Below, piece by piece: positions 41,301 to 51,613 of a DNA stretch of 64,000 nt; within the stretch, counting starts at the first letter, position 1, and each line of letters opens with the position of its first letter. Location: positions 1-64,000 of the forward strand of contig RWJK01000755.1 of NCBI GenBank assembly GCA_004335835.1, written 5' to 3'. The translations under genes were made by a program, and so were the position numbers. The notes under the pieces were generated by a model. The model saw nothing but the letters and a program-made list of their open reading frames with translations. It did not search any database and was not told the DNA's origin. The DNA is from Scenedesmus sp. ARA3 (lineage: Eukaryota; Chlorophyta; Chlorophyceae; Sphaeropleales; Scenedesmaceae).

Positions 41301-44300
41301 TGGTGCCCAGGTGGCAGCGGCAGGCCGGCAGCAGCAGCAGCAGCCTGCAAGGCCACATCTGGTGGCGTGCCAGCTGGCATTGATGACAGCATCTTTTGCA
41401 TGAGGCCCATCATCTGCTCCTGCTGAGTCTGCACAGTCTGCTGCACCGTCTGCTGCAGCACCTGCTGCTGCTGCTGCAGCATGTGCTGCTGCCATGTGGC
41501 CATCCAGTTTTGTTGAATAGCTGCATAAGCCTGGATCTGAGCCTGCACTTGTGCAGCCACTACAGCTTGCACAGCTGGGTCCTCGGCAATGGCAGCAGCA
41601 GGCGGTGCTGCTGCTGCTGCTGCAGATGATGATGTGGACTTGGGTGCCACAGCAGCAGGGGTGGCTGAAGCCGCAGCAGCTGCTGGTGCTGCTGCCTGAG
41701 CCACAGCAAGCCCTTGCTGTGCCTGCATCTGCTGCTGCTGCATTTGCTGCTGCTGCTGCATTTGCTGCTGCTGCAACTGCTGCTGCAACTGCATCTGCTG
41801 TTGCTGCTGCGCCGGTGGCGCCACAGCATGCTGCTGCTGCTGCAGCTGCTGCTGCATCTGCTGCTGCTGGTATGCTGCACCGTACGCATCAGCAGCGCCA
41901 CCAGTAGCAGCTGCAGCAGCAGCGCCTTGCTGCTGCAGCACTGGCTGCCCGCTCCTCATGTGTGGTGGCGTGTAGGAAGGGCGGCCAGGGACTCCGGCTG
42001 CTGCTGCTGCTGCAGGCGCTGCTGCTGCTGCTGCAGGCGCTGCAGCACCTCCAATTGCCTGCTGCTGCTGCCACGTAAGCTGCTCCTTATGCGAGCCCGG
42101 CGCCTGATAGGCTGGCTCCAGCTGCGATGCAGCAACTGCCCTGGCATTGCTGGCAGCAGCAGCAGCAGTGGCCGCTGGCGGCTGCTGCTGATACAGCGCA
42201 TGTGGCTGCTGCTGCTGCTGCTGCTGCTGCCAGGGGCCGGCTCTGCTGCTGTGGCTGTCCCAGTCACCCCCGCTCACCCTGCGTGGCGGGTAGTCAGCTG
42301 CGTGCTGACCTGTACTGCCGTACTGACTTGTACTGCCGTACTGACCTGTACTGCTTTGCTGACTTGTACTGCCGTACTGACCTGTACTGGTTTGCTGAGC
42401 TGTAGTGCCGTGCAGGAGGTGGTGACCTGGCGCATGACCTGCCGGCGGCTGCGGTACATGTGCATGCTGACCTGGCGGTACCGCAGCTGTACCGTAGCCA
42501 TTGTACTGCCCGTACTCAGCTGTTGTACCGCCTCGGCTGGATGTAGCTGTACTGCCCCAGCCGTCGCGGCTGTAGTCATCACGATGTGGACCGCTGTAGG
42601 CGCTGCTGCCACTGCCGATCGCCACGCCATGGTGGTGATGGTAGTCTGCTGCTGCTGCTGCTCTGGCAGTAGCTGAGGTGGGCGTGTCACTCGTGCTGCT
42701 GCCGGCATACTGCTGCTGCTGCCCGTTTGTGCCTGGAAAAGGCGATGCGCCAGCAGCAGCAGCAGCATGGTGGCTGTAGCCGCCAGCAGCAGCAGCAGCA
42801 GCAGCAGCGCCCATGCTACTGCCGGCTGTAGCTGGAGAACCAACTGCTACAGCGTCGTGTGTGCTGCTGCTGGTGCGCCGGCTGATGCCCAGCACCTCCC
42901 AGCGGCCGTGTGTGCCTGCAAGCAGCACGCATGCACAACAGTGTGCCGATCAGTGGCTGGCCTACGATACAACAGCAGGGAGCTGATGTAGCAAAACATT
43001 AAGCAAGACCCCAGTGACTTCACTACTGTTGCTGCAGGGGCCGGCTGGCAACTTCTGCATTTGCAGCCATGCAAGCCCTTCCTGCATGTGGTTCCTGCAA
43101 GCACTTCTGCAAGCACCCCTTGCAGGTAAATCCTGCAAGCACTCCTGCAAGCACAACTGGCAAACGAATCCTGCCAGCACTGCTTGCAAGAGCTCTGCGC
43201 AAAACTGTCTGCACATGATTCCTGCAAGTGTTTCCTGCAAGCACTTCCTGCAAGGTCCCCACCTGGCGTGCGGTCTGTCTCCCAGCGGCGCCTGTCGCCC
43301 CACGCAGACCCCACTGCAGGAGCAGCACCGCCGCCTGCAGCAGCAGCAGCAGGAGACACATGATCATGAAACATTGCTAGCTTGCTTGCCAGCAGCCATT
43401 CCTTCGTTGTCACTAGGCATCACACCTGTCAGGTGAGGACGCTTATCTGAACAGGCACGCAGCGTGCAAGTCTGTACAGCGCTGGGCAACACAGCCATAC
43501 ATGCACATCATCAAGGTCACATCCGCGACATGTAACACATGTAACACATGCAGTGACGCGCTCTAACAGACTGTACAGCAGCACCACAGGCCACAGCAGC
43601 TCAAGCAGAGCTTTGGTGCTGCTGCTGCTCCACCTCTACAAGCAGTAGATGACAGTTCATTACGCATGCAGCAGGCAACGCCCTAACACGCATGCAGCAT
43701 GCGACACCTCCACACACGTGCAGCAGGCGACACCTCGACACGCATGCAGCAGGTGAAACGAAACGCCGCGCACCTGAGGAGGTGGCCAGCCCTGGCGGCT
43801 GATAGCCGCCGCTGCTGCTGCTGCTGGCTGCTGCCGGAGGCTCCATGCCGCCCCGCTGCAGCAGCTTCACTGGCCCTGCTGCAGCCCCTGCTGCACACAC
43901 GCAGCACAGCACAGCACAACATAGCACAGAGCATCACAGCACAGCACAGCACAGATAAGAACAGGCAGAGTGAGCTTCACAGTGAACAGAGGTAATAGGG
44001 TGAAGTACCCTTGAAGACATTTAGCATGCTGCTGCTACCCAGCCAGCTGCACAAGCTGCTGCATACTTCTGCTCACAGCCCTCCACCGTAGCATGGCGTG
44101 GCGCAGCACGGCACTGACATTCAAGTGCTGCAAAGACGCCACAGGCAGAAGAGCAAACTGGCACAAAGCTGCTCAACAGCACGCTAAACACAGCTACGGC
44201 TGGCTCTAGACAATCTTGTGGGTGTCAGAACACATTTGGTCAGGCTGGCAATAAAAAATGCTGCCAGCGATTGCAGGCACGACTGCATGGCTCTGCCAGC

Positions 44301-45156
44301 AGCTGCCTTGAGCATTTATCCGCTCGAGCTGATGTGCTGCTGCGCCAGTTTCATGCTGCTGATTGCGCAGTAGGTCGCCAGTCAACGTGCTGCTGCTACT
44401 GTGTTGCTACCACACCGCAGTTGTGCAGGTTATGTGCGCCACCTCCTGCTGCTGCCTTCCAACAACATGCCCACCTTCATTCCAGCTGCCTCTGCTGCTG
44501 TCAATACTATTGGTGATGTTGTTACTGCTATTGCTGCTGCCGCCGCTGCTGCAAGCGGGCTCCTACCTGATCCTGCAGGCCCCAAGTTGGAGGGCTGCTG
44601 CCCCGGGTGCTGCCCCAGCCAGCGCGCCTGCAAGCAAAGCGGCAGTCAAACACTGTGTGAGGGGCTTTGACCAAAGTTTGACTGGCAGCAACTGCTTAGG
44701 ATTACGGTGCTTTGAGTATGTTGACGTTGTGTAGATGGAGTCATGGGATTGGCAAACAGTGCAGCGTCGTGTGAGTGACTAGCTGAACTACCTCTGCTAA
44801 AGCAGCAACCTGCCAAGTGGACAGGGTCCAACAAGCATCAAGCGGGCAGTTTGCTATATGCCTGTATTGGAGCCTGCTTAGTGCTGCTACTGCAATGGCC
44901 CCTCTTTGCGGTGTTGACAGCAGATGCTACTGCTGGCAGCAGCAGCAGCAGCAGCAACAGCACTGCCCAGAGCCCACACGTAGCCTCAGGCAGCTGATCT
45001 GCAGGCCTCAGAGGCAGGGCTGCTGTTGATTGCATGCCTCACCTCCTGTATCACGCCAGACAGCGTACGGTTTGCACTGCCACTGGGGCCGGAGCCCAGC
45101 TCATCGTCCACTATGTCGCCCCATTTGGCGTGCGTTTGCTGCGAAGACCGGTCCAT
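38342..45156 (-). CDS. Large Ala/Gln-rich low-complexity protein, unrecognised
   Basis: Exons, in transcript order: 45043-45156, 44567-44627, 43774-43878, 43263-43334, 39416-42915, 38342-38896; 4407 nt, 1468 aa, phases consistent. The N-terminus (MDRSSQQTHAKWGDIVDDEL) and the Trp-rich stretch GSAWGDRRRWETDRTP / HGRWEVLGISRRTS are the least repetitive parts. The 3.5-kb exon codes poly-Gln, poly-Ala, Gly/Pro and Tyr-rich repeats and a GRPSYTPPHMRSGQ motif resembling the Y-x-PPH-[LM]-R motif of DDX3-type and other RNA-binding proteins. Next come a Lys/Gln/Ala-rich helix, SEDEWEEVEVDDG, then NYRPDIDAAVTDIVADIFDR and a basic RRRRSSDSRGKRRRS segment, a likely nuclear signal. Composition suggests an RNP-granule or nuclear RNA-associated protein, which is inference. 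The third-exon acceptor may be 3 nt further in. Confidence 0.7.
39175..39262 (-). repeat. Copy of the 3' end of the 3.5-kb exon of the Ala/Gln-rich gene
   Basis: The acidic end of the big exon (EVQGDVHASEEDEVQSEDEW) recurs in the following intron as a copy encoding VHASDEDEVQSEDEWEEV, followed by GTGAGA after an altered end. The donor context CCAGAG then GTGAGA is preserved. The period is about 245 bp. Confidence 0.88.
43030..43262 (-). repeat. Degenerate CTTGCAGGAA repeat in an intron of the Ala/Gln-rich gene
   Basis: On the minus strand a roughly 10-25 bp motif, CTTGCAGGAA or TTGCAGGAG, occurs about a dozen times downstream of the exon ending at 43263. Each occurrence creates a CTTGCAG acceptor-like site. 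The open frames of the form CRKHLQE / CRSACR reflect the motif. Confidence 0.75.
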
Positions 45157-45906
45157 CCTTACCTCAGCCTGCGAGTTACCACACGACAGACGTTTTTTCT
45201 TGGCAACAGGTGGCTATCGTGGGCCAGTCACTTGCTGGAGCAACGGAAGTGAGTGAAGACATGCACTGCAACCTGCAGACTCGGAAAGTGATTGAATTTA
45301 AACTTGAAACAGGTTGACTGCTAATGGATGTATGGGCAACAACACAGCCATTTGTACAAGCATGCACCAAGACACAACACGGGCCGAGAAGCCGATCTAG
45401 CTGCACGGCCCCCTTAAGGTTCCAAAAATGTCTTTAGAGCAATTTTACGGCCAGGTGAATCGGCCAGGTGAATCGGCCATGCACATGACCTTGCACAGTT
45501 GCTCGCATGGCTCTCCCACCTGTGCTCAGAAGGCTTCCCTCGCCCAGAACTTGTGTCTCAGACACCGCTTTTGTGACAATGAAATGCTTTACCACAGCTG
45601 GGGGCCACAGATCGCCCCCGGCCAAGGCTGGTGTTGTGTGCACGCAAAACAAGCTCACGTCTCGACTGTGTGGCTGAACAGCTCGCCGATATAAAATCAT
45701 ATGAGTGTCCGAGCACCTGATCAGAGCGTTCACAGTCAAGCAGTAACAACAACAGACATCAGGGCTCAAGAGTGGAACGCCCTTGCTGTCCGTGCTAGTG
45801 CTGCCTCGTTGAACAGCGTCAAAGAACATGATAGCACATACTAAACCTTTTTGGAGCTGCTTGCTGCGGACAACCAACTATAGCTCTCGACACCGCAGTA
45901 TCTAGC
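45157..45906. other. Shared upstream region of two divergent genes
   Basis: The start codons at 45156 (minus) and 45907 (plus) are 750 bp apart and divergent, so promoters of both should lie here. A 16-bp direct repeat (GCCAGGTGAATCGGCC) is at about 45450-45480. No TATA box stands out. The minus-strand open frame 45434-45877 has no recognisable domain. Confidence 0.45.
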
Positions 45907-46314
45907 ATGGCTGACGTGCCTGAGCCTGAAATGGACGAGGAAGTGGAGTACATTGAGGTGTATGAGGAAGTGACAGACGATGAAGATGATGCTGGCGAGC
46001 TTGTGGAGCAGCAGCAGGGTGAGCAGCAGGAGCAGAGCCCTAGCTGATGCATGCCCCTGCCAGGACATACTAGGCAAACAGTATGCTTGCACCTGTGCAC
46101 CTGCATGGTTGTTGGCATGTAGGAGCTTCCTTACGCCTAGTCGCATGCAAACCTGAGAGGCTTGCGAAGCAATGACTGCTGCAACTCCTTGCAGGAGAAG
46201 AAGCAGCAACTGCAGCAGTGCCAGCAGCGGTTGAACCCGCACCAGCGCCATCTGCTGACTCTGCAGCAGACACAGCGGCTGCGGCACCAGTAGACCAACC
46301 AACAGACTCAGCAA

Positions 46315-46354
<40 letters not shown>

Positions 46355-46487
46355 TGTGGTGCAGGAGCACCGCAGCAGCACCAGCACTGCAGGTGATGGC
46401 ACATTCCTAGAGGTGCAGCTTTCAGGGCCACATCATCCACCCCCAGCTGCTGCAGGATCAGCAGCAGCAGCTGAGGCAGCAGCAGAC

Positions 46488-46519
<32 letters not shown>

Positions 46520-48519
46520 CTCAGCAGCCAGGGCTGTTGGGCTGGGCAGCCAAGGTGACCTGGTGCTCATGGAGCAGCAAGCAAGCAAGGTGGGCAGGTT
46601 TGCATGTTAACAGTTGAGGTTATTTGCAAACTGAGCTTGCGGTGTGCATGTGCAGCCAATTCGCTAGTCCTGCAAGCAGTAAAGAATGTCAAACTGCATA
46701 CCTGGTGCTCATGGAGCAGCAAGCAAGCATGGTGGGAAGACAAGAGGAAAGAAGTTTACAGGGCTGTTGTTGGGCAGGGCAGCTTTGCGGTGTGCACGTG
46801 CAGCCTATCACAAGTCCTGCAAGCAGCAGCCCTTATCTGATGCAAACAGGTTGATCTGGAGCAGCAGGCAAGCAAGGTAGGCAAGTTTGTGTGTGCTTGT
46901 GCTGCCTATCTGCCAGTCCTCGAAGCAGCGGCCATTGTGTTGCTGCTGGAGCAGCAGGCAAGCACGGTGGACGGGTAGTATGATCAGGCTACTGCATCCA
47001 GCGCACGCCAGTCGTCACAGCAGCTGCATTTGTGCTTGCAGGAGCATCTGCATCTGCAGCACTTGCAGGAGCATCTGTGTTTGCAGTTGCGTGTGCAGCA
47101 GCGGCTGATGCGGATGCAGATGCTCCTGCCAGCACAGCTACACCTGCGACCGTGCATTGTGTCCACTGTATGTGCAGCATGCATGCAGTGTCAGCGAGTC
47201 CTGTCAGCAGCAGACATTACGTGATGCAGAGAGCCGCAAGTCTTTTGTGTGCATTGTGTGTGCTTGTTGGTCTGCTCCTGCTGGCATGCAGCTCGCTTGT
47301 GTGGGTCAGAATTTGCTTCCTGACAAACCTATTCGTTATTATTGTTGCGTCCTGCTGCGTTGGACTGTTGTTGACTGCAGGTGGCAGCAGAGGTGGCTCA
47401 TCTGGCGAGCCAGGTCACGCACAAGGTGCGGCGCAGCAGCAACTTGCAGCGTCATTGTAATCATCATGCGCTGTTGCCCCACCGCAGCTGTTGTGGGTGG
47501 TACTTGGCACCTGCTGTTCTTCTTTGTCCCACAACGGTCATTTAACAGCTTTGTCACAGCTATGCTGTTGACCATGCTGCCCTATCTGCTCTACTCTGCG
47601 CTGTTCCCCAACAGCTGCTTGATGGCCTCCTGCAAGCCTTCAGCAACGCAGCAGCAATCAGCCGCGTGACAACCTTTTGACACAACCTTATGACCATGCT
47701 GCTCTATCTGCTCTGCTCTGCGCTGTTCCTCAATAGCTGCATGATGGCCTCTTGCAAGCCTTCAGCAGTGCAGCAGCAATCAGCCGTTTGACAGCCTTTT
47801 GCGCACCATGCTTCTGACCATGCTGCCTTGTTTGCTCTGTACTGCGCTGTTCCCCAATAGCTGCATGATGGCCTCCTGCAAGCCTTCAGCAATGCAGCAG
47901 CAATCAGCGGCAACAGCAGCAGCAGCAGCAGTCAAGCGTATGCATCCACAGCCGCACCTGAGCAGCCGCCAGACACGCCGAGCGGCGCAAGTGCTGCTGC
48001 CGCCGCTGCCGCTGCAGCTGCTGCAGCAGCAGCTGGCATCAGCACAAAGTTGACCGGCGGCTTGTCAGGTTTGACCAGCTGGTGGTCAAACCTTGACCAG
48101 AGCCTGGCAGCCAACAATGCACCGCTGGCAGAGCCTGGCAGCAGCCCAGCAGACAAGCTGAAAAAGTAAGTGGAAAGAGTGCCATGTATTGTTTGCTGAT
48201 AGACTGCTGCAATGCTTGCTGCTGCTACCAGCTGCAGCTGGTGTGGCTCCTTGCCTCGCAGGGGCCGATCGCCACATTGCTGTTCATGGGTGCCCTGCTG
48301 CCAATGGTGTTGCTGCTGAATTCTCCTCAACTGGCCAGCCTGTTTGGCCTGGGGCCTGATGAGGCCCTGCTTGATGGCTACGGCTGCAGCTGAACCCTTC
48401 TGCTGCTGCTGCTGCAGGTCTGTCTCCCCTGAGGCTCAGCTAGCCGGCCTGTTTGGCATGGGGCCTGATGAAGCACTGGTGGAGAGCTACAGCTGCAGCT
48501 GAGCCCCACTGCTGCTGAA

Positions 48520-48555
<36 letters not shown>

Positions 48556-49643
48556 AGGTCTGTCTCGCCTGAGGCTCAGCTGGCCAGCCTGTTTGGCCTG
48601 GCGCCTGATGAAGCACTGGTCGAGAGCTACAGCTGCAGCCTCATGCAGAGCTACGCCTGTGCGCACAACAGCCTCACTCCGCCAATGCAGGTGGGCTTAC
48701 GATTGAGTGGTGAAGGTTGTACTTGTCGTGGAATTGTGTGGGTGCAGCTGCAGCCTCAAGAGAGCTGTGCAGTGTGGCCACAACTGCCAATGCAGGTATG
48801 GCGGTGCTGTTGTTGTGGGTGTTGTGGTGGGTTCAGTTCACGTGCTGCTGCAGCCTGATGCAGCCATGCGTGGCTGGTACAACCATACCTGCCAAGCCCC
48901 ATCTGTGGCTGTCTTGGCGTTGCAGCGCAAGCACAGTTGCGCCTGTAGTAGTTGTTGCGCAATGGGCTGAAGATCACGCCAAAAGGCAAGCTGTACAATC
49001 ATGGTACTACCAGCCCGCGGTGAAGGCTGGTAAGATGTTACCCACTGTTGTTAGCGAGGTTACATTCAAAAGCACTGTGCCCAATCACTCGTAACCATCG
49101 CAGTGTCATGCAATGCATCTGCAGATCACGTTTGAGGGCAAGCTGTACATCACAGACAAGCACGCCTGCTTCCACGCAGCAGCTCAGCAGCAGGACGCAC
49201 CAGCAGCAGCTGGCAGCAGCAGCAGCAGTCCTCTACCACTAGCCGCCGCCGGCAGCAGCAGCAGCAGTCCTGCGGGAGAGCCCAAAAGGAAGGTTCAAAA
49301 AGGGCGCAAAATGCCGCAGCTGACATTCAAAATTGCTCACGCTGATGTGGCGGCTGCCACTCGTGAGCCAAACCCTGTCAGGTCAGCAGGGTCCAGGGTT
49401 TTGGCCTCAGATCTGCTGAAGGTCGTGGTTAAAACCCAGGGCTCAGAATCTGGCGGCAGCAGCAGTGGGCTCATCAAGACTGGTGCAGCAGCAGCAGCAG
49501 CAGCAGCAGCAGGCACGGCGGCAGCAGCAGGGGTGGAGGGTTCAGGGCTTGGTGGCAGGTGGACGGTCATGTTCTATTCCTTTGAGCCCTCCAGTGGCTT
49601 GGATGGGGCACTGGCACTGATAGAGCACCTGAGGGAAGGCTGA
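45907..49643 (+). CDS. GRAM-domain protein with Ala/Ser-rich linkers
   Basis: Exons 45907-46018, 46195-46589, 47381-47425, 47861-48165, 48558-48690 and 49125-49643; 1509 nt, 502 aa, phases consistent. The N-terminus is acidic (MADVPEPEMDEEVEYIEVYE), then a long poly-Ala/Thr/Gln region, a short helix VAAEVAHLASQVTHK, a Ser/Ala linker and a Trp-bearing GLTSWWSNLD. The GRAM domain follows: SLFGLAPDEALVESYSCSLM, then ITFEGKLYITDKHACFHA, a Ser/Ala insert, LTFKIAHADVAAATR, LKVVVKTQG and RWTVMFYSFEPSSGLDGALA near the C-terminus. GRAM domains bind membrane phosphoinositides or phosphatidylserine, so a membrane-contact role is plausible. No START-like/VASt domain or transmembrane anchor is seen. A TGTAA at 49666-49670, 22 nt after the stop, is a good polyadenylation signal. 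Confidence 0.82.
46680..46985 (+). repeat. Copies of the end of GRAM-gene exon 2
   Basis: The exon end CTGGTGCTCATGGAGCAGCAAGCAAGCAAG (30 nt; written here only as LVLMEQQASK) recurs with decay near 46703-46732, 46853-46877 and 46945-46972. The roughly 130-bp units also repeat GTGCATGTGCAGCCxATC and CAGTCCTGCAAGCAG. The second copy keeps AAG then GTAGGC. Confidence 0.85.
47560..47860 (+). repeat. Two acceptor-side copies of GRAM-gene exon 4
   Basis: Copies of the exon start (CTGCATGATGGCCTCCTGCA then AGCCTTCAGCAA) begin at 47615 and 47737 after CAACAG and CAATAG; the true exon starts at 47861. Periods are 122 and 124 bp. The upstream intron block CTGCTCTRCTCTGCGCTGTTCC is repeated with each copy. 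Confidence 0.92.
48325..48557 (+). repeat. Two copies of the GRAM-core exon 5
   Basis: Before the true exon (48558), copies at about 48328-48393 and 48418-48501 encode LASLFGLGPDEALLDGYGCS and LAGLFGMGPDEALVESYSCS, each then running into a TGA. The second follows CTGCTGCAG exactly like the real exon. A partial copy of exon 6 (ATCACGCCAAAAGGCAAGCT) lies at about 48973-48995. Confidence 0.92.
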
Positions 49644-51613
49644 GGAGGGGTGGACAGTATCTCTTTGTAAATCAAATTGTACTTGTACTGCACGTGTATT
49701 TTATGCCCACGGCCGTTGTTTGTGCGGCTTATTTGGTAACGCAATGGCAATGTCAATTGATTGTGCACACAAAAAATGCAGACCTCGATTTCTGGCTGCG
49801 TGTGATGCTGTCGAGTAGCCGCTAAGTTCTGCAGGCCGCCCTTGAGTCGGGGCATCCATGCATTAATGGAAGCTTGGAAGCAGCTGCGCCTGCATCAGGG
49901 TCTTGCCCTTTTGGTGCATGATGCAAACGATGATCAAAAGAAAGAAGCAACTTACCGTGATCATGCATGCACAGAGTCCGCTGATCGTACACGGCGTAGC
50001 CATGACGATGTCCAACCGTCCAGCTGTCCTGCTGGCTTTCATGCATGCAATGCTTACCTTTCATACATGCACAGAGCCCGCTGATCGTCACGGGATATCC
50101 CATGACGATGTCCCACCGACCTGCTGTCACTGATGGGTATGGACTTCTGCAGAAACCGCTGATATACCCTAGCAGGCATGCTGCCACCGTTTTGACGGAG
50201 CTGCTGCTGCCACATCAGCATCCCTATCAGTTACATCATCCAACTGAGCAGCTACCAAGGCTTACTTAGCACCATTTGTGTCAAGAACTTGCTTTCCGAG
50301 TGCATGCACACAGCGCAGCGGGGCCGCCATTGAGTTTCGCGCCCTTTCACAGCACCGACAGTAAGCTCGTTTTCAGCATCTAAGCAGGACATATATGAGT
50401 CGAAAGTCCGAGATATTTTGAAAATGTTAATGCATAAGTTTCAACGCCTCGAGGCTGCCGGTCGTGCCACCGCCATCTCGAGTGTGACGATGTGTGGACA
50501 CGACAACATGCTGCCCGGTCACCGGGTGACACTGTAGTGCAGTAATGTCTCCAAACGCCTCGTTTGTTAGTACAGCAGCGGTGATAATGAGCTTGTTTGT
50601 GCTGCATGTGCCGTAACGCTTAGGCTGCTGCAGAGTGATAACGTGCTGTATGTGCACTGCTCACTGTGCATGGTATGCATTGCGTTGACGCTGAAAGCCT
50701 GCCGTTGCCAGTTGTCAGAATGCCTGTGAGTAAACTCAGGCACGTTACACAGAAACACTGTTGTTCTGTGTTCTCACATTCAAAGGCCACACGATATACA
50801 CATATCCAAAGTGGTCTTGAAGGCCGCAGCTTCAGCCGACAGATGGCGGCTGTGCTACGAAGCAACTCATAAACCCCTGCTGCCACATGAGGCATGCAAT
50901 TCAGCCTCAATAAATCAACCAAGACACCCTTTACTATTGGTACACCACTGACACTGTGCACCAGCAGCAGCCGTCAAACACAGTAACTGCACAGTTCCAA
51001 TGTAAAGCCTCAACTTGACTTGTCAAATACTTGCTCAGCAGAAGGGAGAGCACTGCCAGTGTTGTACGTGCGCAGGCTTGTCACAAAAAAGACAGGGTCA
51101 ATAGTCAAGGCTATACAAACAAACCGTGCTAGATTATACATAACCCCTGAGCTGCGTGGCAGCGGTGCTGATAACTAAGCAATGACAGCATCAACTCCAG
51201 TCAATCTTTGACAGGGGTTTCAGCAACATTGAGTTCGTACAAAAAAAGCAATCCATAAGCCCGCATGCGTAACTTCCTCAATCACTCAGACGCAGATTCA
51301 AACTGTGGTGAAAACAGCACGCACTAACCACTCATAGCATACATGTTGGCGAGCAGGGTTGGTTCAAGTGTAAATCAATACGCGCAGACAGTGTGACCAA
51401 CATACCAAACATGTACATCAGAGCTCAAAGTGTCCATGCAGGGGTTACACCCCAAGATGGACAGGCATCTGGATGCCTGATCATCAAAGAATGAACTCTT
51501 TCTCATCACGCACTTCCCGAATGAGAATCACGCAGGAAATGCTAGGCTCAAGAAGGCTGCCTGCCTGTCACGCGTAAAACTTGCAACTTGTAACAGGCTT
51601 GTAACAGCAGCCT
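49644..51613. other. Intergenic region with a few exon-like segments
   Basis: This is mostly without supportable coding. On the minus strand, an exon-like unit at 50058-50120 (IVMGYPVTISGLCACMK, then GTAAGC) has a tandem copy at about 49956-50018 (then GTAAGT). An open frame 50427-50657 (minus) ends KLIITAAVLTNEAFGDITAL...and could be a real C-terminus. These hint at a small minus-strand gene that I cannot assemble. 50960-51600 holds nothing I can name. Confidence 0.3.
49956..50120 (-). repeat. Tandem exon-like unit with duplicated strong donors
   Basis: Two units of about 102 bp on the minus strand share GGACATCGTCATGG...GATCAGCGGRCTCTGTGCATG and end in ATGAAAG|GTAAGC and ATCACG|GTAAGT. Both donors match consensus well. 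The host gene is not identified. Confidence 0.6.

Noticed and set aside
39729..42676. Plus-strand open frames of 344, 207 and 320 aa opposite the Ala/Gln-rich gene
   Set aside because: Cys/Leu/Pro-rich shadows of CAG-coded Ala/Gln/Gly sequence; the minus strand has splice-consistent exons and non-repetitive ends.
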